Shown here in pieces: positions 45,292 through 54,276 of a DNA stretch of 64,000 bases. This stretch comes from Lachnospiraceae bacterium (GTDB lineage: Bacteria; Bacillota; Clostridia; Lachnospirales; Lachnospiraceae), in contig JAFYCS010000106.1 in NCBI GenBank assembly GCA_017539565.1, forward strand, positions 56,120 to 120,119, in the 5' to 3' direction. Under the pieces are notes generated by a model, which saw only the letters and a program-made list of their open reading frames with translations, had not been told where the DNA came from and did no database searches. The position numbers and the translations under genes are program-made. Numbering within the stretch: position 1 is the first letter of the stretch; every line of letters starts with the position of its first letter.

Positions 45292-46368
45292 ATGTTCGGA
45301 CAATTGGAAGATATAGAAAGAAGATTCGAAGAAGTCTTAAACGAGCTTTCGGAGCCCGGTACTACGGGAGACCAGAAGCGTTTTCAGAGGCTTATGAAAG
45401 AGCAGGCGGATCTGACACCTCTTGTAGAGACTTACAGGGAATACAAAAAGGCCAAGCAGGACGGAGAAGATGCCATAGCCATGCTGGAAGAGGAGAAGGA
45501 TCCCGATATGCGCGAGATGCTCAAAGAAGAGCATTCGGCAGCAAAGGAGAAGGAAGCTGCGCTTGAAGAGAAGCTTAAGGTACTCCTGCTTCCCAAGGAT
45601 CCCAATGATGACAAGGATGTGGTGGTGGAGATACGTGCCGGTGCAGGCGGTGATGAGGCTGCGCTGTTTGCTGCGGAGCTCTACCGTATGTATGCACATT
45701 ATGCAGAGAGCCGGCGCTGGAAGACCGAGCTTGTCAATGTTGACGAGACCGGTATAGGCGGTATGAAAGAAGTTGAGTTCATCGTAAGCGGAAACGGGGC
45801 TTATTCGGTGCTTAAGTATGAGAGCGGTGTACACCGTGTACAGCGTGTGCCGGAGACGGAAAGCGGCGGACGTATACATACATCTACGGCAACTGTGGCT
45901 GTTATGCCGGAAGCGGAGGATGTGGAGATAGAGATCGATGAAAAGGATATAAGGATAGACGTTATGCGTGCATCCGGAAACGGTGGTCAGTGTGTCAACA
46001 CTACCGACTCTGCTGTGCGTCTTACGCATTATCCTACAGGTATCGTGATCTATTCCCAGACGGAGAAGAGCCAGATACAGAATAAAGAGAAGGCTTTTGC
46101 GCTGCTGCGTGCAAAGCTCTATGACCTGGAATGTCAGAAAGCCCATGATGCGGAGGCTGATCTGCGCCGCAGCCAGATAGGTACAGGAGACCGTTCGGAA
46201 AAGATAAGGACCTACAACTTCCCTCAGGGAAGGGTGACCGATCACCGCATAGGTCTTACGCTTTATAAGATAGATAAGATCATGGACGGTGATCTGCAGG
46301 AGATCATCGACGGATGTATAACGGCCGACCAGGCCGCAAAGCTCTTAAAGATGGGAGAGAGTGCGTAA
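45292..46368 (+). CDS. prfA: peptide chain release factor 1
   Basis: 358 residues. Stop-codon recognition tripeptide PET (in [14 protein letters not shown]), the RF1-type P-x-T, and the catalytic GGQ in [15 protein letters not shown] (~233-235). [15 protein letters not shown] is the conserved domain 2 start. It reads UAA and UAG. Begins 3 nt after prmC. Confidence 0.98.
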   Translation: MFGQLEDIERRFEEVLNELSEPGTTGDQKRFQRLMKEQADLTPLVETYREYKKAKQDGEDAIAMLEEEKDPDMREMLKEEHSAAKEKEAALEEKLKVLLLPKDPNDDKDVVVEIRAGAGGDEAALFAAELYRMYAHYAESRRWKTELVNVDETGIGGMKEVEFIVSGNGAYSVLKYESGVHRVQRVPETESGGRIHTSTATVAVMPEAEDVEIEIDEKDIRIDVMRASGNGGQCVNTTDSAVRLTHYPTGIVIYSQTEKSQIQNKEKAFALLRAKLYDLECQKAHDAEADLRRSQIGTGDRSEKIRTYNFPQGRVTDHRIGLTLYKIDKIMDGDLQEIIDGCITADQAAKLLKMGESA

Positions 46369-46371
46369 GCT

Positions 46372-47280
46372 GTGGGTATTACGGGTGAAAGAAGAAAATG
46401 GAATAAACTGGATGTCCTTGAAGCAATAAAGGATATCCTGCTTATTATTACCATAACCTGTTTTGTCATAGCGGGGATCGCGGCGGTAAAGCAGGGCCTG
46501 GATAAGAAGAGGAACCGTGAGGAGACCGATGAATTGCGGCGCAGAGTAGCTGCCGCTGAAGAGGTCGTTCCGGCAGGTTCTGATGATGAGGTTATGACGC
46601 TGCCTGTAGAAACGAGTGAAAACGGAGAGGCGGTTGAGTTAACTGTTATACCCGATCCGGTTATGATCCCGGGGTATCAGGCTTTGTATGATGACAACAG
46701 CGATATCGCCGGCTGGATCAGGATAGAGGATACAAAGATAGATTATCCGGTCATGCAGACCTTTGGGGATGATGGCTGGTATTATCTTGATAAGAGTTTC
46801 AGTAAGAGCAGGAATTCAAACGGAAGCCTTTTTGCGGATCCTGACTGTGTGATAGGCAGCGGAACGAAACAGTATGATTATCAGGATGGTACGCATCCGT
46901 CTACAAATATCATTATATACGGTCACCGCATGAACAACGGTGATATGTTCGGAGGCCTGGGGAATTACCTGAAAAAAGATTACGGCCTTTCACATAACGT
47001 GATATATTTCGATTCGCTCTACGAGCACAGAAAGTACGAGCTTATAGCGGTCTTTAAATCAAAGATATTCTACACTGATGAAGAGGTGTTTAAGTATTAT
47101 CAGTTTACAGAGGCAAAGACAAAGGAAGAGTTTGAGGCTTCCGTGAAAAACATAAAAGAAATGGCTGTGTATGATACCGGAGTTGAAGCACAGTGGGGAG
47201 ATGAGTTCATAACCCTCTCAACCTGCGATCACTATACACCCAACGGGCGCCTGGTGGTTGTGGGAAAACGCGTGGATTAA
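46372..47280 (+). CDS. srtB: class B sortase
   Basis: 302 residues from a GTG start, 3 nt after prfA. One N-terminal membrane anchor (DILLIITITCFVIAGIAAV), a ~60-residue Glu-rich linker, then the sortase barrel: catalytic His in IIIYGHRMNNGDMFG (~184), Cys in TLSTCDHY (~283) and Arg in GRLVVVGKR (~293). It attaches proteins with an NPxTN-like motif to the wall, but no substrate gene is in the window. AAG-rich start region, no strong ribosome binding site, so coupled translation from prfA is likely. Confidence 0.94.
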   Translation: MGITGERRKWNKLDVLEAIKDILLIITITCFVIAGIAAVKQGLDKKRNREETDELRRRVAAAEEVVPAGSDDEVMTLPVETSENGEAVELTVIPDPVMIPGYQALYDDNSDIAGWIRIEDTKIDYPVMQTFGDDGWYYLDKSFSKSRNSNGSLFADPDCVIGSGTKQYDYQDGTHPSTNIIIYGHRMNNGDMFGGLGNYLKKDYGLSHNVIYFDSLYEHRKYELIAVFKSKIFYTDEEVFKYYQFTEAKTKEEFEASVKNIKEMAVYDTGVEAQWGDEFITLSTCDHYTPNGRLVVVGKRVD

Positions 47281-47283
47281 AGA

Positions 47284-48219
47284 TCACATTCTTGCCAAAG
47301 ATATGCCATAGGGATTGAGAGCATCCCTGTGGCTTTTTTTGATTATGTCACGGTATTTGGTGGGAGTCATTCCCATGTATTTTCTGAAGATACGGTTATA
47401 GTAGCTGGCATTGTTAAAGCCCACGGCTTCGGAAAGACTCTGCATGGTATCTGCGGAGGAATCGCCGCGCTGCATTCGCTTTGCGGATTCGAAGATACGG
47501 TGGGTTAAGAGATAATCGAAAGGTGATCCGCCTGTGCTGCGCTTAAAGCAGCGGCAGCATTCGCTCTTGCTGACGTGTATGCTGCCTGCAATATCATCCA
47601 GGGTGATAGCAGCGGAAAAATGACTGTGTATGTATTCCAGGGCATCCTTTACGCGCTGTTCATCCGTAAGGGAGTGATCGTTATCTTTTATCTGGTCACC
47701 CGCATTTTCAAGCAGCTTAAGCCATAAAGCGCATAAGAGGCTCTTTGTCTGCAGCTCATAGCCGTAGGCTTTGTTAAGGTTTACTTCCAGTATGGTATCA
47801 ACGTTTTCGAGAGCCCTTCGTCCGTAAGCATCATCACGCTTAAGTATCATGCAGGGCAGGGCGGCGGAATCCGTAAGCGGGGTGTAATACTTGGCCGCCA
47901 GGAAAGAATCGTCCTTCTCAAAAAGATACGCGGGATGGAAAAGTATGGAAAGGATGACGCAGTCGCGCTTATCTGCAGGCTTGATGGAATGAAGACGCCC
48001 CTGGTTGATCCAGATGGCGCTGCCTTCATTAAGCGTATATTCCTCTTCACCGATCTGAAAAACAGCGCTGCCGCTTCTTAAAAGGTCTATTTCCATTGCA
48101 TCATGCCAGTGGGTGCGCACGCTGTCCATAAACATCCTGTGCATGTCCACGTAGTAGACACCCACCGGATAGTCCATATTTGTATGTTCAAAATAATCTT
48201 CGAAATTATCTTTAGCCAT
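47284..48219 (-). CDS. AraC-family regulator with cupin domain
   Basis: 311 residues. The N-terminal cupin (THWHDAMEIDLLRSGSAVFQIGEEEY...INQGRLHSI, ~residues 37-85) should bind a small ligand, often a sugar. The C-terminal AraC HTH has two helix-turn-helix motifs (ITLDDIAGSIHVSKSECCRCFKR and SLSEAVGFNNASYYNRIFRKYMGMTPTKYR). Convergent with srtB, 3 nt apart. Its start has an extended -10 box 6 nt upstream. Confidence 0.92.
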   Translation of the reverse strand: MAKDNFEDYFEHTNMDYPVGVYYVDMHRMFMDSVRTHWHDAMEIDLLRSGSAVFQIGEEEYTLNEGSAIWINQGRLHSIKPADKRDCVILSILFHPAYLFEKDDSFLAAKYYTPLTDSAALPCMILKRDDAYGRRALENVDTILEVNLNKAYGYELQTKSLLCALWLKLLENAGDQIKDNDHSLTDEQRVKDALEYIHSHFSAAITLDDIAGSIHVSKSECCRCFKRSTGGSPFDYLLTHRIFESAKRMQRGDSSADTMQSLSEAVGFNNASYYNRIFRKYMGMTPTKYRDIIKKSHRDALNPYGISLARM

Positions 48220-48225
48220 GTTCCT

Positions 48226-48234
48226 ATTATATCA
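48226..48234 (-). promoter_or_regulatory. extended -10 box (TGATATAAT) of the AraC regulator
   Basis: Minus strand TGA-TATAAT, with 6 nt (AGGAAC) before the ATG. A TTGACA lies only 8 nt upstream of the -10, too close to serve as its -35. Confidence 0.5.
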
Positions 48235-48251
48235 TGTGGTGTCAATGGTGA

Positions 48252-48275
48252 GGGCGGGGACAGTCCCCCGCGCCC
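48252..48275. repeat. GC-rich palindromic repeat, REP-like
   Basis: GGGCGGGGAC-A-GTCCCCCGCGCCC, a near-perfect hairpin of GGGGAC/GTCCCC type in the AraC/ABC divergent gap. The GGGGACxGTCCCC core is a common form of intergenic palindrome in Clostridia. Compare the element at 52320-52420. Confidence 0.5.
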
Positions 48276-48325
48276 TACGTCTTATGAGGACAAAGGGGCA
48301 GTCACTAGTTCTCAAAAAATAGGGC

Positions 48326-48354
48326 TTGACATACTGTATATAACTGTGTATACT
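48326..48354 (+). promoter_or_regulatory. GntR-ABC operon promoter TTGACA-N17-TATACT
   Basis: TTGACA (48326-48331) and TATACT (48349-48354), spacing 17. Three near-direct repeats ACTGTATATA, ACTGTGTAT and ACTGTGCATA begin at 48333, 48343 and 48352 and cover the spacer and -10, a likely operator for the GntR protein of this operon. Confidence 0.7.
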
Positions 48355-48379
48355 GTGCATATAACGGAGGTAAGAAAGT

Positions 48380-49294
48380 ATGGAAAAGTTATTCAGCTGT
48401 AAGGGATTAACAAAGATATTGAACGGATTTACCCTGAAGGATATCAGCTTTGATCTGGAGGCCGGGAGCGTCCTGGGAGTGGTAGGAAGGAACGGATCCG
48501 GAAAGACCACGATGCTGAGATGCCTGCTGGGTAGTTACCGGACGGACCAGAATGAGGGTGAAGGCGGAGATATAGTGCTGGACGGCAGACATTATGTCCG
48601 TGATGTTAAGGATTACCGGAAGGATATCGCATATGTGATGCAGTCGGTGCCCTATGCAACAACCATGAAAGCTGCACAGGTGGGAGAGATGTACGGATAC
48701 TTCTACAGGGGCTTTGATCAGGATAAGTATAAAGAGCTTCTTAAAAAGTACGAGATCCCTAAGGATCAGACGATAGCGGTCTTCTCCGAAGGACAGAAGA
48801 TGAGGATGCAGTTTGCATTTGCACAGTCATACGAAGCTAAGCTGTATATAATGGACGAGCCGGTGGGAAACCTGGATGTGGAATTCCGCGACAGTGTTTA
48901 TGACATGATAAGGGAACTGACAGCCGGAGAAGAAAAGGCGGTTATACTGTCAAGCCATCTGGTAACGGAACTGGAGAGGATAGCGGATAAGCTCCTATGG
49001 ATCAGAAAAAAGGGAGATGCAAGCAGAGTGAGTTATCTGGGGAGCATGGATGATCTGAAAGAGCAGTATCGCCTGCTGAGTACGGGATTAGACAAAGAGG
49101 GGCTGAAGAAGGCGGGTATATCAGAAGAGATGATAGCAGGATACAGACTAAGAAGCAGTCACAATGAGTACCTTTTATGGGACAGTAAAGGGAAGATAGA
49201 AAAAAGCCTGTCGGCAGAACTGGTAAAGGACATAAGATACGCGGATCTGAATGAGATCATGTACTATGTGGAGAAGGAGGAAGACGATGAGTGA
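48380..49294 (+). CDS. ABC transporter ATPase, YtrB-like
   Basis: 304 residues. Walker A GVVGRNGSGKTTMLRC (~34-49), Q-loop, a degenerate signature FSEGQKMRMQ, and Walker B LYIMDEPVGNLDVEF; switch His in VILSSHLVTELERIAD. A C-terminal ~80-residue extension is typical of ABC-2 type exporters. First gene of a five-gene run with its membrane protein, a GntR regulator, a second ATPase and a second membrane protein. Substrate unknown; YtrA-type operons often respond to cell-envelope antibiotics. Confidence 0.9.
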   Translation: MEKLFSCKGLTKILNGFTLKDISFDLEAGSVLGVVGRNGSGKTTMLRCLLGSYRTDQNEGEGGDIVLDGRHYVRDVKDYRKDIAYVMQSVPYATTMKAAQVGEMYGYFYRGFDQDKYKELLKKYEIPKDQTIAVFSEGQKMRMQFAFAQSYEAKLYIMDEPVGNLDVEFRDSVYDMIRELTAGEEKAVILSSHLVTELERIADKLLWIRKKGDASRVSYLGSMDDLKEQYRLLSTGLDKEGLKKAGISEEMIAGYRLRSSHNEYLLWDSKGKIEKSLSAELVKDIRYADLNEIMYYVEKEEDDE

Positions 49295-49961
49295 ATATAT
49301 CAGGGAAGAAATGATAAAGTTTAAATATCATCCGGTATTTATCCTGACAAGACTTTTGATGCTGGCGGTACTCATAGCGGTATCATATGCGGGATGGGGC
49401 GCAATGTTGTTTGCTTCAGCCTGGTCTGTAGGCTTTGTATATTCAACGGAGACTGAGAGCATGCTGCCGCTTACGGATGCGGAAGTGATAAAGAGAAAGC
49501 ATTTCAGGATAAACATGATATGGCTGAGATATCTGATCTTCGGACTTATCGCTTGTGCAGTGAATTATGTGATGATATTAAAAGATGTATCGGTCTGGGA
49601 TATAGGGTTTGCACCTATGACAGAAAAACCTTTTATAGTGATATCCTTCTTTATCCTGCAGATGGTGTTTATTTATAACGCTCTGCTTTCGGTAATGGTA
49701 CCTGATCATACGAACAAATTCAGCGCAGCGCTTAAGAATGCTTTAAAAAATGATCTGATATCGGTACTTTCAGGCATAGTGTTCTTTACATATGCGGTAG
49801 ATCTGACATTGAGTAAAAAAAGAACTCTGATCATTGAAGGAAATGAGTTTATACACTGTGCGATACTTCTTGTGGCAGCGGTATTGATGGGCATAGGGAC
49901 ATACAAAAAGTTAAAGGATTGGAAAGTTACAGACTATGTGGCGGAAGGGAGAAGGTTATGA
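49287..49961 (+). CDS. ABC-2-type membrane protein
   Basis: About 225 residues starting at the ATG at 49287 (GGAGGAAG ribosome binding site). Five to six hydrophobic segments (FILTRLLMLAVLIAVSYAGW, YLIFGLIACAVNYVMIL, FIVISFFILQMVFIYNALL, and a later pair) fit a permease. It overlaps the ATPase gene by 8 nt and the GntR start by 4 nt, so it is part of the same operon. No signature residues to assign a family more closely. Confidence 0.8.
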   Translation: MSEYIREEMIKFKYHPVFILTRLLMLAVLIAVSYAGWGAMLFASAWSVGFVYSTETESMLPLTDAEVIKRKHFRINMIWLRYLIFGLIACAVNYVMILKDVSVWDIGFAPMTEKPFIVISFFILQMVFIYNALLSVMVPDHTNKFSAALKNALKNDLISVLSGIVFFTYAVDLTLSKKRTLIIEGNEFIHCAILLVAAVLMGIGTYKKLKDWKVTDYVAEGRRL

Positions 49962-50329
49962 ATATAAAAGTACTTACGAAAAGCGGATTGCCGATATATG
50001 AACAGATCGAGCGGCAGATAAAAGATACGATAGTTTCCGGGGAGCTTAAGGAAAACGATGCACTGCCATCCATAAGAGCTCTGGCAGCAGATCTTAAGAT
50101 AAGCGTGATCACAATAAAGCGCGCCTATGAAGATCTGGAAAAGGAAGGAATGATATATTCCGTGCAGGGGAAGGGGTTCTTTGTAGATAATCCGGATCTT
50201 CAGTATATGAAAGAAAAGAAAACACTGGGACTTGAGGAACGCCTTTCGGAATGGGTGAGCGGAGCCAAGGAGAGCGGGATGAGCCTGGAAGAAGCAACGG
50301 ATATGCTCACGATCCTGTGGGAAGGTTAA
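49958..50329 (+). CDS. GntR/YtrA-family regulator
   Basis: 123 residues from the ATG at 49958, which overlaps the preceding stop (ATGA). The winged helix is GLPIYEQIERQIKDTIVSGELKENDALPSIRALAADLKIS, with VITIKRAYEDLEKEGMIYSVQGKGFFV. It lacks a large effector domain, only a ~45-residue helical tail, as in YtrA types. It likely represses its own operon through the ACTGTxTATA repeats at the promoter. Confidence 0.92.
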   Translation: MNIKVLTKSGLPIYEQIERQIKDTIVSGELKENDALPSIRALAADLKISVITIKRAYEDLEKEGMIYSVQGKGFFVDNPDLQYMKEKKTLGLEERLSEWVSGAKESGMSLEEATDMLTILWEG

Positions 50330-50341
50330 GGAGATACCGAT

Positions 50342-51058
50342 ATGATAGAAGCTAGGAATATAAGTTTTAAATATGGCGGCAACAGTAAGTTTAAGGTGGA
50401 TGACCTGTCGATCAACGTGGAAGAAGGCATGATAAGCTGCCTGATAGGAAAGAACGGCTGCGGTAAGACTACCGTGTTAAAGCTACTGTACGGTATGCTG
50501 ACTCCGGCGTCAGGGGCTGTATATGTTGACGGAAAAAAGTTATGCGGTAAAACGCTTGCGGAGTATCATGAAAACGTTGCATTTGTAGGAGATGATAACT
50601 GGTGTGATAAAGACAGGACTCTGGAGCATAATGTGGAACTGCTGTCCCTTTTATATCCCTCATTTGACAGGGAGTACTTTGATAAGCTGCTCAAGAAAGC
50701 CGGGATCGGTGACAAGGATGATAAAACAGTTGGATCATTTTCTACAGGTGAAGCGGTAAAGGCAGAGATAAGCTTCGCACTGGCCAGAAGGCCCAAACTT
50801 GTGATAATGGATGAACCGCTGGCAAATCTGGATTCCGTATATAAGACTGATATCCTGGAACTGCTGCAGGATGCGGTATCCGAAAATAATATGGGGATAC
50901 TTTTAAGTACGCATCTGCTGGATGAGATAGAGGATATAACGGATAAGATCTACATAATGGAAAAAGGGAAGATCACAAAGAGCGGTGACAGATTTGAACT
51001 GCTGGGGGATGATGAGGGCAAGAAACTTAGGGATATAGTTTCGGTGATGTCATCCTGA
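50342..51058 (+). CDS. ABC transporter ATPase
   Basis: 238 residues. Walker A CLIGKNGCGKTTVLKLL (~33-49), a divergent signature SFSTGEAVKAEISFAL, and Walker B LVIMDEPLANLDSVYK with LLSTHLLDEIEDI. The signature lacks the LSGGQ core, like the partner ATPase in this operon. Starts 12 nt after the GntR gene with GGTTAAGGAG as ribosome binding site. Confidence 0.9.
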   Translation: MIEARNISFKYGGNSKFKVDDLSINVEEGMISCLIGKNGCGKTTVLKLLYGMLTPASGAVYVDGKKLCGKTLAEYHENVAFVGDDNWCDKDRTLEHNVELLSLLYPSFDREYFDKLLKKAGIGDKDDKTVGSFSTGEAVKAEISFALARRPKLVIMDEPLANLDSVYKTDILELLQDAVSENNMGILLSTHLLDEIEDITDKIYIMEKGKITKSGDRFELLGDDEGKKLRDIVSVMSS

Positions 51059-51097
51059 GCGAAGCAAAGGATCTTATCAAAGAGGAGATTAAGTGCT

Positions 51098-52318
51098 ATG
51101 AATAAAATGAAGAGATTTCACAAATACATAAGCAAACTGAACAGGGAACGCATAGGCTGGATAATAATATGGATAACAGCGATGCTGAGCATGCCCTTAA
51201 ACGGAAACGGATCAGGAGAAGACTTAAGCGGTATGTTTACTGTAAGCAGCATCATACTTATCTTTATCGCAGCAATGGATTACGTGGATAAGTATCTGGA
51301 TATAGATGAGCCTGATTGGGATTGCGGTATTTTTACTGCTATATACGGAGGGATGAACGGAAGATTTGAGATACTGATGCACAGTCACAGTTTTGATACA
51401 GGCTCATATTTTAAAATCCTGATGACAGGAATGATACCCATGCAGATTATAACGATAGTGTATCTTGCAGTGCTCAGATTCTTTGATCTGATCGCGGCCG
51501 ATGTGGTGGTATTCCCGGCTTTGGCAACGGTACTGATCCCGCCTGTAGTGGTTTTATTAAGAGCTTTCAGGTTTCAGTATCTTCTTATGCATGACCGCAG
51601 TACCGGCTCACTGGTATTGAGAGGCATAGTTATATCTCTGTATGGCATGGCACGGCTGCTTATATTTGCAATAGTCTTCATACTTATGATGTTTATAGGT
51701 TTTTCGGCGATCACCCAGGATCTGGTCATGCGCGGCATTGCAGATAATGAAGTGGCCAGCAGTATGGTATCGAGTGGCCCGGCATTTATACTTGCGATAA
51801 TCGGAGATATAATACTCTGTTATATCATTAATAACGGACTGGGTGGGGGGAAAAGACGCAGGAAGCTCCGCGTGGCAGCGCTGATATGCGCACTTGTTCT
51901 GATCCTGACCGGCACCGGGATATACCTCTATCAGAGCGTTTACAACAATGTCATATTAAGAGAGGATAGTGTAAGCGTAAGGCGAAATGGGAATATTACG
52001 GAATACACACTGGATGAAGTACAGTCATACCGTGTATATGCAGAGAGAAACGAATCATTCCAGATCGAGTTGTATTTTAAAGATGGAAAAAGCCAGAGAC
52101 TGATCCTTGATTCTTCGGAAGATACAAATGCATGGCGCGATAAGTATTTCAGCTATTATAATTATGCTGCGGAGCTTGTACGAAAACTTAATGAACGCGG
52201 AATAAGCGGAAAGCTGGAGGATCAAGTCGCACTTAATAAGATAGTAAGTACGAATCTTGATCCCCGCTGCGAGGAGGGATACAGGATCATAGAGCAGCTG
52301 ACGGAAGCCGGGCATTGA
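51098..52318 (+). CDS. polytopic membrane protein with C-terminal soluble domain
   Basis: 406 residues. Membrane helices run from residues ~18 to 275 (WIIIWITAMLSMP, MFTVSSIILIFIAAMDYV, IIGDIILCYIINN, VAALICALVLILTGTGIYLYQ). The last ~120 residues are soluble and probably outside, with YTLDEVQSYRVYAERNESFQIELYF, which resembles a small PH-like beta domain. Last gene of the GntR-ABC operon; likely the permease for the second ATPase. No family recognised. Confidence 0.75.
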   Translation: MNKMKRFHKYISKLNRERIGWIIIWITAMLSMPLNGNGSGEDLSGMFTVSSIILIFIAAMDYVDKYLDIDEPDWDCGIFTAIYGGMNGRFEILMHSHSFDTGSYFKILMTGMIPMQIITIVYLAVLRFFDLIAADVVVFPALATVLIPPVVVLLRAFRFQYLLMHDRSTGSLVLRGIVISLYGMARLLIFAIVFILMMFIGFSAITQDLVMRGIADNEVASSMVSSGPAFILAIIGDIILCYIINNGLGGGKRRRKLRVAALICALVLILTGTGIYLYQSVYNNVILREDSVSVRRNGNITEYTLDEVQSYRVYAERNESFQIELYFKDGKSQRLILDSSEDTNAWRDKYFSYYNYAAELVRKLNERGISGKLEDQVALNKIVSTNLDPRCEEGYRIIEQLTEAGH

Positions 52319-52319
52319 A

Positions 52320-52420
52320 ATCAACCGGGGGACGGTTCTGCGGTTGACCGTTATTTACAGGCATTTGAGCAATCAAAGGGACGGTTTCCGGGCAAAATCA
52401 ACCGGAGAACCGTCCCCTGA
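52320..52420. repeat. REPIN-like inverted repeat pair
   Basis: Two 20-nt arms match in inverse orientation at 19 of 20 positions: GGGGACGGTTCTGCGGTTGA (52328-52347) and TCAACCGGAGAACCGTCCCC (52398-52417). A third partial copy, GGGACGGTTTCCGG, lies between. This GGGACGGTT...GGTTGA motif is characteristic of REP-type palindromes moved by RAYT transposases (family knowledge). No RAYT gene is in the window. It sits between two convergent operons. Confidence 0.65.
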
Positions 52421-52425
52421 TCGTT

Positions 52426-54150
52426 TCACTGTGCAACTGTGTATAAAGCGCGGAAATATCCGTTATTCTGCATCAGTTTATCAAAGCTGCCGCTTTCCTC
52501 TATGCGGCCGTTACGGAGTACAAGGATGTTGTCATACTGACGCAGCAGGGATTCTTCAAGAGAGTGGGTTACTACTATCCTCGTAACACCGTTAAGATCC
52601 AGGATATCCTGCGTCACATGATAAGCGGTGTCGGCATCTAAAGCAGCTGTTGCCTCATCTACAAGCAGAACTGAGGACTTGCGAAGAAGGCTTCTTGCAA
52701 TGGAGATACGCTGTTTTTCACCGCCGGAGAGGCCTTTACCGTTTTCGCCGCAGCGGTAGTCATCCCCGCGGGTATCAAGCAGTTCCGAAAGATGTGCACG
52801 GGAGATGGCATTATCCAGATCGGGCTTCGGGAAGTTTCTGAACATTGTTACATTCTCGCGGATCGAAGCATCAAACACAAATACGTTCTGCTGTATCATT
52901 GAGATCATCCCGTAAAGGGAATCTGAATTAACATCTTTTAAATCTGTATTGTCGAATTCTATATTTCCGCGGTACTTGTTGCTGCCTGCCATTAGCAGAT
53001 TAAGCAGTGTTGATTTGCCGCTGCCGCTTCCGCCGACGATAGCATAAGATTTTCCGGCTTCGAAGAAAACGTTTATATTTTTAAGAATATCCTTATCGTC
53101 TTCATATCCGAAGGAAACATCTTTAAGATGAATACCATTTTTAAGTATCTTAACTTCTTCTTTGCCTTCTGCGCCGGTGTTTTCTGCCAGGGCGGTGGCA
53201 AGTTTGTCAACAAGACCAAGAGCTGCTTTTCTGGAGGCGAACAGGCCGGGGAGTTTACCGATGGGACCAAGTACATTATTCATAAGATTGACAAATGCCA
53301 TTACCATACCGGCAGTAAGACCGTGGCCTGTAAGCACAAGATATGTTCCGGCAAAGAATACACCCATCTGCGCCAGTATATAAGTCATGCCGCCTATCAT
53401 TCCTATCATGCTCATAACACGCAGTCTGCGGAATTTATGCTGTTCCAGTTCATGATTCTTCTTTTCAAAAAGTTCGCTGACTTCTTTTTCGGCACGGAAG
53501 CTTTTAACAACTGTAAAGCCGTTCAGGCAGTCGGAGAGAGTTGCGGTATACTCTGCATTCTGCTCAGAAACTTTGCGTTCTGCAGGAGCTATACGGCTGC
53601 CTGTGAGCAGTGATGCGATCAGCGGTATGATAGTGATAACAGCAGCTATAAGAGTCATAAGCGGTGAATACCAGATCATCAGAGCCAGTGCCCCTATAAG
53701 ATTTACGATCTGGTTGATCATATCCAATGTGCCGGTGAGATATCCGCTTTCGATACTTGCTGCATCATTTGTGAGTGCCGACAGATACCCGGATGTATTC
53801 TCAATGCGGAAAGAAGAAATGTTCTTTTCGGTCATTTTACGGAATGCCAGATCTTTATACTGCTGCATAGCCCTTCGTACAAAGCGGGGTTTTGCATGAT
53901 AATCCAGAAGCTGGAACGAAAGGAAAAAGCAGATAAGTATACCCGAAGCAGCAAGAAGCTGGGAAACGGGTTTAGCTCCGGGAGCCATTGCTGCAGTATC
54001 CATCAATTCCTGCAGTATTCGTGAAATGGCGACAGATGCTAAAGCTAAGACGACAGATACCATTATCTCTGCAGCGATAGCAGGACGGTTTCCATTATAG
54101 AAGCAGGCGATAAGTTGTTTTTTGATTTCCGTTTTTTTATCATTCTTCAT
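52426..54150 (-). CDS. ABC exporter, fused permease and ATPase
   Basis: 574 residues. Membrane domain of six helices (residues ~20-305), then the ATPase: Walker A IVGGSGSGKSTLLNLL, Q-loop MIQQNVFVFDASIRENV, signature LSGGEKQRISIARSLL, Walker B VLLVDEATAALD, His switch VTHSLEESLL. The gene is led by an extended -10 promoter that holds a 15-bp palindrome matching one at the XRE regulator promoter. Substrate unknown; a peptide or drug is possible. Confidence 0.95.
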   Translation of the reverse strand: MKNDKKTEIKKQLIACFYNGNRPAIAAEIMVSVVLALASVAISRILQELMDTAAMAPGAKPVSQLLAASGILICFFLSFQLLDYHAKPRFVRRAMQQYKDLAFRKMTEKNISSFRIENTSGYLSALTNDAASIESGYLTGTLDMINQIVNLIGALALMIWYSPLMTLIAAVITIIPLIASLLTGSRIAPAERKVSEQNAEYTATLSDCLNGFTVVKSFRAEKEVSELFEKKNHELEQHKFRRLRVMSMIGMIGGMTYILAQMGVFFAGTYLVLTGHGLTAGMVMAFVNLMNNVLGPIGKLPGLFASRKAALGLVDKLATALAENTGAEGKEEVKILKNGIHLKDVSFGYEDDKDILKNINVFFEAGKSYAIVGGSGSGKSTLLNLLMAGSNKYRGNIEFDNTDLKDVNSDSLYGMISMIQQNVFVFDASIRENVTMFRNFPKPDLDNAISRAHLSELLDTRGDDYRCGENGKGLSGGEKQRISIARSLLRKSSVLLVDEATAALDADTAYHVTQDILDLNGVTRIVVTHSLEESLLRQYDNILVLRNGRIEESGSFDKLMQNNGYFRALYTVAQ

Positions 54151-54258
54151 AGTGTCTGTTCTCCTTTGATTGTTTTATTTCTGATCGGGTTATGTTTAGA
54201 GTATAAACATGACCCGTGAAAAAGAACAGACACCGCTGGTACTGTTGGGATATAAATT

Positions 54259-54275
54259 ATTATACCAATGGTATA
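54259..54275 (-). promoter_or_regulatory. ABC exporter promoter (TGG-TATAAT) with TATAC-N5-GTATA palindrome
   Basis: TATACCAATGGTATA (54261-54275) is a perfect 7-1-7 palindrome. The minus-strand -10 TATAAT (54259-54264) overlaps it and is preceded by TGG, an extended -10; no good -35 is present. A regulator bound here would block or help the polymerase. About 110 nt of leader follow to the ATG at 54150. Confidence 0.6.
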
Positions 54276-54276
54276 G

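Noticed and set aside
45337..46245. A 302-residue minus-strand reading frame
   Set aside because: Antisense of prfA, whose + strand frame is unmistakable (GGQ, P-x-T).
48311..48330. Tandem near-palindromes as a YtrA palindromic operator
   Set aside because: The sequence reads better as three in-phase direct repeats starting at 48333; no single good palindrome was found over the -35.
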